Origin: Rhodospirillales bacterium
Lineage (GTDB): Bacteria > Pseudomonadota > Alphaproteobacteria > JAJFIK01
NCBI GenBank assembly: GCA_021775005.1
Contig: JAJFIK010000036.1
Span: 19,285 to 83,284 of the forward strand
DNA: 64,000 nt
Direction: 5' to 3'
Positions 8,897 to 18,296 of this stretch are shown one piece after another; position 1 is the first letter of the stretch; each line of letters opens with the position of its first letter. Made by a program: the position numbers and the translations under genes. The notes beneath the pieces were generated by a model. The model was not told the origin of the DNA. It worked only from the letters and a program-made list of their open reading frames with translations, and ran no database searches.

Positions 8897-10462
8897 CTAC
8901 CCCTTGTCGCCCTCATCGAAAAGGGAAGCCTGATTGGTTTTTTGGCTCGCCTTTTGTTTGGCCGCTGGCTTTGGGGGCACCTGGGGCTTGGGGCGAGCAG
9001 CGCCCGCGCCTTCTACACGCGCAGTAACAGAGCCATCCGCAAAGCTCACATTCATCCCAGCGCCGGGCGCTAAAGCACCAGCGCTGCGCACAACGTCGCC
9101 CGCCTCATCGCGGACAAGAGCAAATCCGCGCTGCAAGGTTTCATAATAGCTGTAGCTGCGGAGCAGTTTTCCTGCCCCGGCCAGTTGTGTCCTACGGGCT
9201 TCTATCAAGCGTGCTGTTGCGGGTCTCAACCGCCGAGCCGCCTGAGCAAGGGTTTCACGTTGGCGCGCCAGCGCGGCTTTGTGTTCGTCAAACGCTCGGT
9301 GTCGCGCCACGCCAAGCCGTCGCCCCAGGCTGGAAATTTGCTCATGAGCAGCTTCAACATTGGCGCGAAGCAACCTGGCACTGAGGCGCGCGCCATGTTC
9401 GCGATAACGCCCCAGTTGGTCGCGAAGCCCCAGCTTTAGCGCCCCCGCTAACCGCCCGGTGATGAGATCAAGCTGCTGCGAAGCGGTTTCCAGTAATGTT
9501 GCCGCCCGCGGCAAGGCGCGCGCAAGTCCCGCCAAGGTCTGGCGGCGCGTTTCAGCCCCACGTGCGATAGCGCTCACCAAGCGGCGTTCAAACCCAAGCA
9601 CATCCGCTACGAGTTCGGCGCGGACAGGAACCGCCATTTCTGCAGCCCCCGTGGGCGTTGGCGCGCGCACGTCTGCGGCAAGGTCAATCAGCGTCGTATC
9701 GGTTTCGTGGCCAATGGCGGAAATGAGCGGGATGACACTGGCCGCGGCGGCGCGCACAACAATTTCTTCGTTGAACCCCCACAGGTCTTCAATGGAGCCG
9801 CCACCGCGCGCCACAATCAACAAATCCGGACGTGGCACCGGGCCATCATCAGAGAGGGCGTTGAAGCCTTCGATGGCCGCCGCTACTTGAGCTGCTGCTT
9901 GCTCCCCCTGCACTACCACTGGCCAGAGCAGCACGCGGCGGGGAAACCGATCTGCAAGGCGATGGAGAATGTCGCGAATCACGGCGCCCGACGGGGAGGT
10001 GATGACGCCAATCACCTCTGGAATGAACGGGATGGTTTTCTTGGCCTCAAGCGCGAAGAGCCCCTCAGCGGCGAGCGCCACTTTTCGCTTTTCCAAAAGC
10101 GCCATCAAGGCGCCAACGCCGGCGACCTCCAGCCGTTCAATGACAAGCTGATATTTCGATTGACCGGGGTAAGTCGTCAGGCGACCGGTAGCGACCACCT
10201 CCAACCCTTCTTCAGGCTCAATGCCCAATTTGGACACGGTGCCCTTCCAGATCACTGACCCCAGTACGGCCTTTTCGTCCTTGAGATCGAGATAGATGTG
10301 ACCTGAGCGCGGGCGGCTGACGCGGCCCAGCTCACCGCGGACCCTCACGTAAGGGAAGGTATCCTCAACGGTGCGCTTGAGCGCCTGGCTCAATTCCGAG
10401 ACAGAAAACTCCGGCAGATTTGGCGCGGCGGCAGCGGAATCGGAAGGCATATTGTCAGGCAT
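8897..10462 (-). CDS. xseA: Exodeoxyribonuclease VII large subunit
   Basis: Catalytic large subunit of exonuclease VII, which degrades single-stranded DNA bidirectionally. The 521-residue protein has the N-terminal OB-fold (FSVSELSQALKRTVEDTFPY, then GHIYLDLKDEKAVL), the catalytic core with VGVITSPSGAVIRDILHRL, IVARGGGSIEDLWGFNEE and SAIGHETDTTLIDLAADVRA, then a long helical region. The last 60 residues are Lys/Pro/Ala-rich (KPQVPPKPAAKQKASQK). The small subunit XseB is not in the window. The start at 10462 has an alternative in-frame ATG at 10450. The gene diverges from purD across 77 bases that must hold both promoters. Confidence 0.93.
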   Translation of the reverse strand: MPDNMPSDSAAAAPNLPEFSVSELSQALKRTVEDTFPYVRVRGELGRVSRPRSGHIYLDLKDEKAVLGSVIWKGTVSKLGIEPEEGLEVVATGRLTTYPGQSKYQLVIERLEVAGVGALMALLEKRKVALAAEGLFALEAKKTIPFIPEVIGVITSPSGAVIRDILHRLADRFPRRVLLWPVVVQGEQAAAQVAAAIEGFNALSDDGPVPRPDLLIVARGGGSIEDLWGFNEEIVVRAAAASVIPLISAIGHETDTTLIDLAADVRAPTPTGAAEMAVPVRAELVADVLGFERRLVSAIARGAETRRQTLAGLARALPRAATLLETASQQLDLITGRLAGALKLGLRDQLGRYREHGARLSARLLRANVEAAHEQISSLGRRLGVARHRAFDEHKAALARQRETLAQAARRLRPATARLIEARRTQLAGAGKLLRSYSYYETLQRGFALVRDEAGDVVRSAGALAPGAGMNVSFADGSVTARVEGAGAARPKPQVPPKPAAKQKASQKTNQASLFDEGDKG

Positions 10463-10539
10463 AGAAGGCCGGTTTGTTCGCGTCGAAGGGCATGCTAATC
10501 AACCTGCCACATGACTCTAACGGGCGAAAGGCGCGAGCC

Positions 10540-11826
10540 ATGAATGTGCTGTTAATTGGCTCTGGTGGGCGGGAACACGCGCTGGCGTGGAAAATCAAAC
10601 AAAGCCCCTTGGTGGATCGCCTGATCTGCGCGCCCGGCAATGCGGGTATGGCGCAAATCGCCGTCTGCACACCGCTGAACGCAAGCGACCACGATGCGGT
10701 GCTGGCCCTGGTTCGCGCCGAGGACATCGATTTCGTTGTTATCGGTCCCGAACAGCCGCTGATCGAAGGGATCGTGGACCGGCTTGAGGCGGAAGGCATT
10801 CTCGCCTTCGGGCCATCACAACAGGCGGCACAGTTGGAAGGCTCCAAGTCCTTCACCAAAGAACTATGCACGGCAAACAACATCCCAACAGCCGCCTATG
10901 CCCGATTTACCGATGCTGCCAAGGCAAAGGCCTATCTCGCCACCCAAGCCATACCCATTGTCATCAAAGCGGACGGGTTGGCTGCGGGCAAAGGCGTCGT
11001 GATTGCTGAGAGCCTGAACCAAGCCGAAGGCGCGGTTGATGAAATGTTCGCGGGACGTTTTGGTGCTGCGGGCGCAGCCATCGTCATTGAAGAATTTATG
11101 ACCGGCGAGGAAGCCAGCTTCTTCGCCCTCACCGATGGCGACTTAATCCTCCCGCTTGTCACCTCGCAGGACCACAAGCGTGTGGGCGATGGCGATACCG
11201 GGCCCAACACCGGCGGCATGGGCGCCTATTCCCCTGCCCCGGTCATGACGCCTGCGCTCATTGCTCAAACTATGGCTGAGATTATTGAGCCAACGGTATC
11301 GGGCCTCGCCAAGATCGGATGCCCCTATAAGGGCGTTCTCTATGCCGGGCTGATGATCACAAATGAAGGCCCGAAGCTGATCGAATACAACGCCCGTTTC
11401 GGCGACCCGGAAACCCAGGTGCTGATGCCGCGCCTTCAGAGCGATCTTGTTCCCGTTTTGCTCGACATTGCCAAGGGGGCGCTGACCACCAGCGCGCTGC
11501 AATGGAAACCTGAGGCCGCAATGACCGTGGTAATGGCGGCTAATGGATATCCTGGCAGCTATGACAAAGGTTCTGAGATCAAAGGCGTCCAGGCGGCAGA
11601 AAGTGGCGGCGCCATTGTGTTTCACGCCGGAACGACAATGGACGGCGGCAAGCTGGTGGCCAACGGGGGCCGCGTTCTCAATGTAACCGCGCTGGGCAGC
11701 ACAATCAGCGCAGCACAACGAAGCGCCTATGAAGCGGTGGATGCCATTGATTGGCCCGGCGGGTTTTGCCGCCGCGATATCGGCTGGCGTGCCCTTGAAC
11801 GTGAACCCGCTTCTACCGCAGACTAG
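10540..11826 (+). CDS. purD: Phosphoribosylamine-glycine ligase
   Basis: ATP-grasp enzyme that joins 5-phosphoribosylamine and glycine in the second step of purine synthesis. The 428-residue protein begins [18 protein letters not shown], followed by [54 protein letters not shown] and [17 protein letters not shown], all diagnostic of PurD. The frame is open from 10474, but the ATG at 10540 is where homology begins and GAAAGG precedes it. Length is normal. It diverges from xseA and is followed 24 bases later by the kinase-like gene, with no sign that the two are functionally linked. Confidence 0.95.
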   Translation: MNVLLIGSGGREHALAWKIKQSPLVDRLICAPGNAGMAQIAVCTPLNASDHDAVLALVRAEDIDFVVIGPEQPLIEGIVDRLEAEGILAFGPSQQAAQLEGSKSFTKELCTANNIPTAAYARFTDAAKAKAYLATQAIPIVIKADGLAAGKGVVIAESLNQAEGAVDEMFAGRFGAAGAAIVIEEFMTGEEASFFALTDGDLILPLVTSQDHKRVGDGDTGPNTGGMGAYSPAPVMTPALIAQTMAEIIEPTVSGLAKIGCPYKGVLYAGLMITNEGPKLIEYNARFGDPETQVLMPRLQSDLVPVLLDIAKGALTTSALQWKPEAAMTVVMAANGYPGSYDKGSEIKGVQAAESGGAIVFHAGTTMDGGKLVANGGRVLNVTALGSTISAAQRSAYEAVDAIDWPGGFCRRDIGWRALEREPASTAD

Positions 11827-11850
11827 CCGCGCAACAATAAGGGCTGCCCC

Positions 11851-12933
11851 ATGACTGAGGTCGAATCTCGCCAGGACCAATACACCGGCACAAAAGCTGT
11901 TGCGGATACGCACAAGTTTGATGAGGCTAAACTCCATGAGTACATGGAAGCCCATGTGGATGGCTTTAAAGGCCCCATCGACGTGCAGCAATTCAAAGGC
12001 GGGCAATCGAACCCAACCTATCAGCTTATAACGCCAGGCAAGAAATACGTTTTGCGCCGCAAGCCGCCGGGCAAACTTTTGAAATCAGCCCATATGGTGG
12101 ACCGTGAATTCAAGGTGATTAGCGCGCTTCACAGTGTCGGATTTCCCGTGGCCAAGCCTTATGCCCTTTGCGAAGACGAAAGTGTCCTCGGCACCATATT
12201 CTACATTATGGATTGCGTGGAAGGCCGCATTCTCTGGGAAGGCAACATGCCATCCTTGGAGAAAGAACAACGCAGCGCCACCTTTCACGCCATGAACAAG
12301 ACCTTGGCGAAGTTGCATTCAGTGGACCACATCGCCGCCGGCTTGGAAGATTTTGGTCGGCCCGGTAATTACTTTGCCCGGCAGATATCGCGCTGGACGA
12401 AACAGTACCAACTATCTGAAACGCAAAGAATTGACTCTATGAATCGGCTGATCGAGTGGTTACCCGAAAGCATCCCCGATGATGATGCCACTACTATCGT
12501 TCATGGGGACTATCGTTTGGACAATATGATCCTGCACCCAACCGAGCCCAAAGTTGTTGCGGTGCTGGATTGGGAGCTTTCCACATTGGGCCACCCCTTG
12601 GGGGATTTCACATATCATTTGATGCAGTGGCGCATGCCCGTCCATGGCACCACGGGCGGATCCCTTGTCGGGCTCGATTTGAAGGCATTGGGTATTCCAA
12701 GTGAAGAGGAATATATCGAAGCCTATTGTCGCCGCACCGGGCGTAGCGGGATTGAAAACATTGATTTCTATTTCGCCTATAATTTCTTCCGTCTTGCGGG
12801 GATCTTGCAAGGCATCGTCGGGCGCGTGCGCGATGGCACTGCCTCCAATGCCAATGCCGCTGCCATGGCGGACCTCGTTGGCCCCCTTGCAGATGCCGCG
12901 TGGGATTTTGCGAAACGCGCTGGCGCAAAATAA
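11851..12933 (+). CDS. Aminoglycoside phosphotransferase-fold kinase, ACAD10/ACAD11 kinase-domain type (LvaA-like)
   Basis: A 360-residue soluble kinase of the APH superfamily. FKGGQSNPTYQL and YVLRRKPPGKLLKSAHMVDR form the nucleotide-binding lobe, HGDYRLDNMILHP carries the catalytic Asp and Asn, and VLDWELSTLGHPLGDF carries the metal-binding Asp. These motifs closely match the kinase half of eukaryotic ACAD10/ACAD11 and the bacterial LvaA enzyme, which phosphorylate 4-hydroxyacyl-CoA, rather than antibiotic kinases. The matching dehydrogenase half is encoded 3.3 kb away at 16271. I infer a role in hydroxy-acyl-CoA catabolism. The gene follows purD by 24 bases and is followed by a 157-base spacer with a Crp-type box. 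Confidence 0.85.
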   Translation: MTEVESRQDQYTGTKAVADTHKFDEAKLHEYMEAHVDGFKGPIDVQQFKGGQSNPTYQLITPGKKYVLRRKPPGKLLKSAHMVDREFKVISALHSVGFPVAKPYALCEDESVLGTIFYIMDCVEGRILWEGNMPSLEKEQRSATFHAMNKTLAKLHSVDHIAAGLEDFGRPGNYFARQISRWTKQYQLSETQRIDSMNRLIEWLPESIPDDDATTIVHGDYRLDNMILHPTEPKVVAVLDWELSTLGHPLGDFTYHLMQWRMPVHGTTGGSLVGLDLKALGIPSEEEYIEAYCRRTGRSGIENIDFYFAYNFFRLAGILQGIVGRVRDGTASNANAAAMADLVGPLADAAWDFAKRAGAK

Positions 12934-13036
12934 CTGAAGCCTGCGAGCGGTTTAAACATGCACCAACATGGTTAAGGGCGTTTAACGATTATTCCATAAA
13001 CTGATAATTATTTTCTCAAGTCTGCCTCAATCCAAA

Positions 13037-13052
13037 TGTGACACTAATCACA
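13037..13052. promoter_or_regulatory. Crp-type binding site upstream of the PAS histidine kinase
   Basis: The sequence TGTGACACTAATCACA is an exact TGTGA-N6-TCACA box, the consensus bound by cAMP receptor proteins. Its centre lies about 46 bases before the ATG at 13091, inside a 157-base spacer. A similar exact box precedes the Crp-family gene at 32406. A nearby TTAA-N6-TTAAC (about 12972-12986) resembles a CtrA site but has one base too few in the spacer. Confidence 0.65.
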
Positions 13053-13090
13053 TTCCGGGGGAGCGAGGAATTGAGGAGCAGCTTGCCGCT

Positions 13091-15028
13091 ATGACCGATG
13101 CCCTGCCATCGGGGAATGCATCTATTTGCACGCCCACCGCTACGGATGATTGTCCGCAAGGAGCGCATGATGTGTCTCTTGCGGCGTTATTGCTCGCTCA
13201 CCAGCGAGATGTCACGCTTCTCATCGACAATGATGCCAGAATTAACTACGCCTCCCCGTCTGTAAGAACATTGGCCGGGTATGCGGCCGAAGACGTGATC
13301 GGTGAGGAAATGCTCTCGTTTGTCCATCCCGACGATACCGACCTCACTGCAGGCGGATACCTTCGATTTACCAACGGCCATGAGAACGATGAGCCCATTC
13401 AATTCCGCATTCGCACCGCTGATGGGTATTGGCTTTGGTGCGAGTCGCGGCTAAGCAAAATGATCGACGCCCCCTATGAAGGGTTCACGGTTGTCAACTT
13501 GCGCGAGATCGAACACTTGCAGCGCCTGCGCACTCACATTCGCACCGGCGAATTTGCAGTTGGCATCGGCTCGTGGCGTTGGGGTTTGAATGAAGCGGCG
13601 CCGGAATGGTCCGACGGGCTGTTCGCGCTGTTGGGACAGGAACGCCAACCCGGACCTGTCGACGTTGACGAAGCCCATAGCCTGTGGCACCCCGATGATC
13701 AAACCCGCCTTGTAGCATTAATATCCGAAGCGCTGGAAAACCCACACAATTTCGATACGGTGGCCCGCATACGCCACAAGAATGGGCACTATTTGATAGT
13801 GCGTCTCTATGGCTACGTAGAAGCCAATTCCAAAGGCAAACCTGTTGCGCTTATTGGGGTGGTCCACGACATTACCAGCCAGCGGAAGGCCGAAGAAGCC
13901 TTGCGCGAGAGTGAACGGCATTATCGCCTGATTGTGGATCAAGCATCTGACATGATCGCACGATTTGATGCAGTGGGGCGTTGCACATTCATGTCACCGG
14001 GGGGCTGCGCAATTCTTGGGCGTGATCCTTCGGACATCATCGGCCAAGGACCCCTTCGGTTTGTCCACCCCGATGATCGGGACGACATTGCAAAAATTTA
14101 CGAGCACGCACAACAAGGCCAAGACCAGCCCAATGTGGTTTATCGCGCCGTTCACAAGGATGGCCACAGCGTATGGCTCGAAGCCAGTTCGCGTCCAATT
14201 TATGATGATGAAGAGCAATTACGCGAGATCATCATCATCGCGCGCGACATTTCAGAACGCAAAGCGACAGAAGATCACTTGCGCGCCGCACGGGAAAAGG
14301 CGGAGGCAGCCAACCGTACAAAATCGCGCTTCCTTGCCAACATGAGTCATGAACTTCGCACACCCCTGAACGCCGTCATCGGCTTCTCAGACATTATGTG
14401 CGAAGAAATGTTCGGCGAGCTGGGTTCAGAGAAATACAAGGATTATTCAAGGCTCATCCGCGAGAGCGGGCATTTTTTGTTGGATTTGATCACCGACATT
14501 CTTGATATGTCGAAGATCGAGGCGGGCAAGTATGAGCTTTATCTTGAGGATATACGTCTTGATGCCGTAGCTGATGCCGCCCTTTTGTTGGTGCATCAAC
14601 GGGCAAAAGATAAGCAGCTCACCATCTCCGTTGACATCGATCCGGAGTTACCAGTGATTACCGCCGATGAGCGCGCAGTAAAACAGATACTTCTCAATCT
14701 TTTATCCAACGCTATAAAGTTCACGCCGAAAAACGGTGCCATCGCCCTTACCGCCATACAACAAGAAGACATGGTGCAAATTACTGTGCGGGATACGGGG
14801 ATTGGCATTGCCCCCGACGCTGTGCCGCGGCTGGCCAGGCCGTTTGAGCAGGCCAGAAGCGACGCAGCCCTTGCCCAAGCCGGAACCGGCCTCGGCCTTG
14901 CCCTGGTTAAATCCTTTGTGACCCTTCATGGCGGCGAGTTATCAATTGATAGCGCCTTAGGTAATGGCACGGCGGTTACCTTCACCCTCCCCCTCAACCA
15001 ACCCTCAAGCGTCGCGCAAACTGCCTAG
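13091..15028 (+). CDS. Multi-PAS sensor histidine kinase, apparently soluble
   Basis: A 645-residue cytoplasmic histidine kinase with no obvious membrane helix. Three PAS/PAC modules are visible: about residues 35-140 (INYASPSVRTLAGY, FVHPDD), about 150-270 (WHPDDQTRL, VHDITSQRKAEE) and about 278-395 (FMSPGGCAILGRD, ARDISERKATED). The dimerisation box is LANMSHELRTPLNAVIGFSD with H420 as the phosphorylated residue. The ATPase has NLLSNAIKFTP (N box), DTGIGI and GTGLGLALVKSFVTLHGG. No receiver domain or adjacent response regulator is present, so the partner is elsewhere. A Crp-type box lies just upstream. The ligand or redox signal cannot be inferred. The last four bases overlap the convergent P450 gene. 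Confidence 0.92.
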   Translation: MTDALPSGNASICTPTATDDCPQGAHDVSLAALLLAHQRDVTLLIDNDARINYASPSVRTLAGYAAEDVIGEEMLSFVHPDDTDLTAGGYLRFTNGHENDEPIQFRIRTADGYWLWCESRLSKMIDAPYEGFTVVNLREIEHLQRLRTHIRTGEFAVGIGSWRWGLNEAAPEWSDGLFALLGQERQPGPVDVDEAHSLWHPDDQTRLVALISEALENPHNFDTVARIRHKNGHYLIVRLYGYVEANSKGKPVALIGVVHDITSQRKAEEALRESERHYRLIVDQASDMIARFDAVGRCTFMSPGGCAILGRDPSDIIGQGPLRFVHPDDRDDIAKIYEHAQQGQDQPNVVYRAVHKDGHSVWLEASSRPIYDDEEQLREIIIIARDISERKATEDHLRAAREKAEAANRTKSRFLANMSHELRTPLNAVIGFSDIMCEEMFGELGSEKYKDYSRLIRESGHFLLDLITDILDMSKIEAGKYELYLEDIRLDAVADAALLLVHQRAKDKQLTISVDIDPELPVITADERAVKQILLNLLSNAIKFTPKNGAIALTAIQQEDMVQITVRDTGIGIAPDAVPRLARPFEQARSDAALAQAGTGLGLALVKSFVTLHGGELSIDSALGNGTAVTFTLPLNQPSSVAQTA

Positions 15029-16260
15029 GCGGCTTTGAACCTATATTTGATAGGCAGGGTTTTCAGACCGCTGACAAAATATGAACTCACGCGCGATACA
15101 TCGCCGGTGATTTCAATATGCTCAAGGCGCAGAATGAGCTGGCGATAGAGCGCCGCCATTTCCATGCGCGCCAAATGCATTCCAAGGCACAAATGCGCGC
15201 CATAACCAAATGAAAGGTGCGGGTTGGGATTACGGTCAGCCTTGAACGTGAAGGGATCCTCAAACACGTCTTCGTCGCGATTACCGCTGGGGTAATGCAA
15301 CATCACCGATTGACCTTTCTCAATGGTCTTGCCGCGCAATTCATAGTCTTGCGTGGCGGTGCGCATGAAGTGTTGCACCGGCGTTGTCCAGCGAATGGCC
15401 TCGTTGACCATTAACGGCATCAGGTCGGGATTGTCTTGAAGCTTTTTCAGCTCGCTTGGGTTTTCGATTAGGGCGAGAAGCCCACCTGCCGTGGACGAGC
15501 TGGTAGTATCATGGCCAGCTGTTGCAACGATGATGTAGTAGCTCAACGCTTCAAAGTCGGGTATCGGCGCGCCATCGATCTCAGCATTGGCGATAATGGT
15601 CGCGATATCGTCTTGCGGGTTTTTGCGGCGATCTTCGGTCAGCGCCGTGAAATAGGTGTGGAAGTCCGCGATGGTTTGCAAAATCGCATCGTCATCCATA
15701 TTGCGGCGCATTTCATTGTCTTCTGCACCAAAAAGTTCCTGCGTCAGCTTCAGCATGCGCGCTTCGTCTTCTTCAGGAATGCCCAGCACCATCATCACTA
15801 CATGCAAGGGATACCAAATGGCGATATCCTTCACAAAGTCACAAGTGCCGCCGCGGTCCTCCAAGCGCTTAACAAATCCTGCCGCGATGTCATCCACTTT
15901 TTGCTCAAGGGAGCGAAGCGACTTAGGCATGAAAAAAGCTTGCGTCAGGGCGCGATATTTTACGTGATCGGGATCATCCATCTGCACTAATGAGCGTACC
16001 GGATTGTGCGTCCCGGTCATCTCAACAATTTTTTGCACGGCCTCATCACTGGCCAGCACCGTGCGCGGCTCATTAAGAAATATCTCTTTCTGACGCTCAA
16101 TCTCCAGGATGTCCGCGTGCTTAGAAATCGACCACCAGCCGGTAAAGCCCTCAGGCTCCACCCAGGTAACGGGATCATTGGCCCGCATATGAATAAAGAG
16201 CTCGTGGAGCTTGGCGTTATCGGCATAAGTTTCGCCGCGCCCAACCGCTTCGTAGTTCAT
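15025..16260 (-). CDS. Cytochrome P450
   Basis: A 411-residue soluble bacterial P450 monooxygenase. The I-helix oxygen-activation motif is AGHDTTSS, the K-helix ExxR is NEAIRW, and the heme-binding loop FGYGAHLCLGMHLARME contains the axial Cys. The ATG at 16260 follows AGGGG; an upstream in-frame start at 16407 would run into the acyl-CoA dehydrogenase gene and was rejected. It starts 10 bases after that gene's stop, so the two are very likely co-transcribed. No ferredoxin or reductase is adjacent. The substrate is not evident; a fatty-acid or other lipid substrate is an inference from the operon partner. Confidence 0.92.
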   Translation of the reverse strand: MNYEAVGRGETYADNAKLHELFIHMRANDPVTWVEPEGFTGWWSISKHADILEIERQKEIFLNEPRTVLASDEAVQKIVEMTGTHNPVRSLVQMDDPDHVKYRALTQAFFMPKSLRSLEQKVDDIAAGFVKRLEDRGGTCDFVKDIAIWYPLHVVMMVLGIPEEDEARMLKLTQELFGAEDNEMRRNMDDDAILQTIADFHTYFTALTEDRRKNPQDDIATIIANAEIDGAPIPDFEALSYYIIVATAGHDTTSSSTAGGLLALIENPSELKKLQDNPDLMPLMVNEAIRWTTPVQHFMRTATQDYELRGKTIEKGQSVMLHYPSGNRDEDVFEDPFTFKADRNPNPHLSFGYGAHLCLGMHLARMEMAALYRQLILRLEHIEITGDVSRVSSYFVSGLKTLPIKYRFKAA

Positions 16261-16270
16261 CAATGCACCC

Positions 16271-17506
16271 CTATTCAGCGGCTCCTTGAGTGAGTTTATT
16301 TTTGTATTTTCTGAACTCCATTTTCGCGATGGTGCGGTTGTGCACCTCGTCGGGACCATCAGCCAGGCGCAGCGTGCGCATGCCGGCATAGGCTTTGGCG
16401 AGACCAAAATCTGTGGTCACACCGGCACCGCCATGGGCCTGAATCGCATCGTCGATGATTTTCAATGCCATTTTGGGAGCGGCCACTTTGATCATGGATA
16501 TTTCCTGGCGCGCGACTTTGTTGCCCACCGTATCCATCATGTAAGCCGCCTTCAGGCAAAGTAGCCGACACATTTCAATGTCCGTGCGCGCTTCACCGAT
16601 GCGTTCTTCCCAAACAGAATGCTCATAGAGTTTTTTGCCGAAGGCTTCGCGGGTGAGCAGACGCTGACACATTTTCTCAAGCGCCCGTTCCGCAACGCCG
16701 ATGGTGCGCATGCAGTGGTGAATTCGTCCCGGGCCGAGGCGGCCTTGAGCAATTTCAAACCCCCGCCCTTCCCCCAGAATAATATTGGAAGCCGGAACGC
16801 GCACATTGTCCAACAACACCTCGGCATGGCCGTGCGGCGCGTCGTCGAACCCGAACACCGGCAGCATCCGCAAAACTTTCACGCCTGGTGCATCTGCGGG
16901 GACCAAAATTTGGCTTTGTTGTTGGTGAATGGGGGCATTGGGATCGGTTTTGCCCATCACGATATAAATCGTGCAACGCGGATCACCCACACCGCTTGAC
17001 CACCACTTGCGGCCATTGATGACATATTCATCGCCATCACGTTTGATGCTGGTCTCAATGTTTGTGGCGTCCGAGGAGGCCACTTGTGGTTCGGTCATCA
17101 AAAAGGCCGAGCGAATATCCCCCGCCATGAGGGGCTTCATCCATTTTTCTTGCTGCTCCGGCGTGCCGTAACGCGCAAACACTTCCATGTTGCCGGTGTC
17201 TGGCGCAGCGCAGTTGAACACCTCTGACGACCAGCCCACATGGCCCATAATTTCGGCCAGCGGCGCATAATCTAGATTGGAAAGGCCGGGACCGCCCTCG
17301 CCCTCAGGCAGGAACATATTGAACAGACCGGCTTCCTTGGCTTTCACTTTGAGGTCTTCGATGATCTGCGGCACTTGCCAGCGATCAGCCCCAAAAGCTT
17401 CCATTTGGCGCGCATAGGTATCCTCATTGGGATAGACATGGGCTTCCATGAACGCTTCCACGCGCTCAATCCACTGTTTCGCCGTATCGGAATAGTCAAA
17501 ATGCAT
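16271..17506 (-). CDS. Acyl-CoA dehydrogenase family protein, ACAD10/ACAD11 (LvaC-like) type
   Basis: A 411-residue flavoprotein of the acyl-CoA dehydrogenase superfamily. Segments [67 protein letters not shown] and [20 protein letters not shown] closely resemble the dehydrogenase domain of eukaryotic ACAD10/11. Characterised relatives, including bacterial LvaC, convert 4-phosphoacyl-CoA onward toward 3-hydroxyacyl-CoA, using the product of an APH-fold kinase like the one at 11851. The ATG at 17506 is preceded by GGAGGAG; the in-frame ATG at 17527 lies before that ribosome site and was rejected. It heads the P450 transcription unit. Confidence 0.9.
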   Translation of the reverse strand: MHFDYSDTAKQWIERVEAFMEAHVYPNEDTYARQMEAFGADRWQVPQIIEDLKVKAKEAGLFNMFLPEGEGGPGLSNLDYAPLAEIMGHVGWSSEVFNCAAPDTGNMEVFARYGTPEQQEKWMKPLMAGDIRSAFLMTEPQVASSDATNIETSIKRDGDEYVINGRKWWSSGVGDPRCTIYIVMGKTDPNAPIHQQQSQILVPADAPGVKVLRMLPVFGFDDAPHGHAEVLLDNVRVPASNIILGEGRGFEIAQGRLGPGRIHHCMRTIGVAERALEKMCQRLLTREAFGKKLYEHSVWEERIGEARTDIEMCRLLCLKAAYMMDTVGNKVARQEISMIKVAAPKMALKIIDDAIQAHGGAGVTTDFGLAKAYAGMRTLRLADGPDEVHNRTIAKMEFRKYKNKLTQGAAE

Positions 17507-17641
17507 GGGGGCCTCCTCCAGCCGCATGAGGAATTGTCACTAATTGCGGGCGACCTTAACGGCTCCGTTTCGTCTCGTCACGGGTGGCGTAAGGGAAACC
17601 CCTGCGACTTACCGCGCCCCATGCGGCACGACCATGGACCC

Positions 17642-17687
17642 TTGACAATCAGCTTTTTGACATGTACTTTGCTTTTTAAAGTACTTT
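17642..17687 (+). promoter_or_regulatory. Promoter with a GTACTTT/AAAGTAC dyad, likely operator of the downstream regulator
   Basis: Two TTGACA hexamers lie at 17642-17647 and 17657-17662. The first has TACTTT 17 bases downstream as a plausible -10. Over the same stretch GTACTTT (17664-17670) and AAAGTAC (17678-17684) form a perfect seven-base dyad separated by seven bases, and GTACTTT recurs at 17681-17687. GAGGAG follows just before the ATG at 17702. The overlap of dyad and promoter suggests repression, most simply by the winged-helix protein encoded at 18297. Confidence 0.5.
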
Positions 17688-17701
17688 GAGGAGACTATAA
17701 A

Positions 17702-18292
17702 ATGAGCACGCAAGATGATCTCGCATATGTCCGTTCCGTGGCCGAAAAGGGCGCCGACGCACCCATTGGCGGCGGCCGTGTCCTAATGCTTTGGGGCGGT
17801 TTGACCACCATAGCGCTGACAATCGATTGGGCCCTGATTACGGGCATTATGGCCCTGCCCAGATGGGTCCTTCTGATCCTTTGGCCAAGCGTCATTCTGC
17901 TCGGCTGGATCGGAACTTTTGCCATGAGGTCCTGCCGGACGGGCGGCACCGTCACTCATACCAATGCCACATTCGGCGCCGTGTGGATGGCCTCCGGGGC
18001 ATTTCTGACCATTCTCGCCTTCGCCATTATCGGCAAGCAGATGACCGCGCCGGTGGGCCCGGAGCTCTATGACATGTTGTTGCCGATCTCGACGGGTATC
18101 TACGGCATTGCTTTTGCCACCAGTGGCAGCGTCGGGCGAAATCGCCTGCTCTGGGTCGTGGCGTTGATGGCGTTTGGGTTTGCGGCCACTTATGTTTTTC
18201 TTCTCGGGACGCCGACGCTCTATCTGCTTGCGGCAGTTGGCACCGCGCTGATCATGTTTTTGCCGGGTCTCATTCTTACGCTTCGCCGGTAA
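17702..18292 (+). CDS. Hypothetical multi-pass membrane protein
   Basis: A 196-residue inner-membrane protein with roughly five or six hydrophobic helices (for example around residues 28-45, 50-66, 95-112 and 160-190). I recognise no catalytic motif and no named family. It begins MSTQDDLAYVRSVAEKGADA, a short cytoplasmic-looking segment, and ends with basic residues. GAGGAG precedes the start. The stop is four bases before the winged-helix regulator gene, so the pair forms an operon. A membrane protein followed by a small winged-helix regulator of this type is a recurring arrangement in bacteria, but its physiological role is unclear. Confidence 0.8.
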   Translation: MSTQDDLAYVRSVAEKGADAPIGGGRVLMLWGGLTTIALTIDWALITGIMALPRWVLLILWPSVILLGWIGTFAMRSCRTGGTVTHTNATFGAVWMASGAFLTILAFAIIGKQMTAPVGPELYDMLLPISTGIYGIAFATSGSVGRNRLLWVVALMAFGFAATYVFLLGTPTLYLLAAVGTALIMFLPGLILTLRR

Positions 18293-18296
18293 GGCC

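Noticed and set aside
11851..12933. Antibiotic (aminoglycoside) resistance kinase
   Set aside because: Its motifs match the ACAD10/11 and LvaA kinase group rather than resistance enzymes, and there is no resistance context.
12972..12986. TTAA-N6-TTAAC before the histidine kinase as a CtrA site
   Set aside because: The spacer is one base short of the N7 consensus, so it is not listed as a feature.
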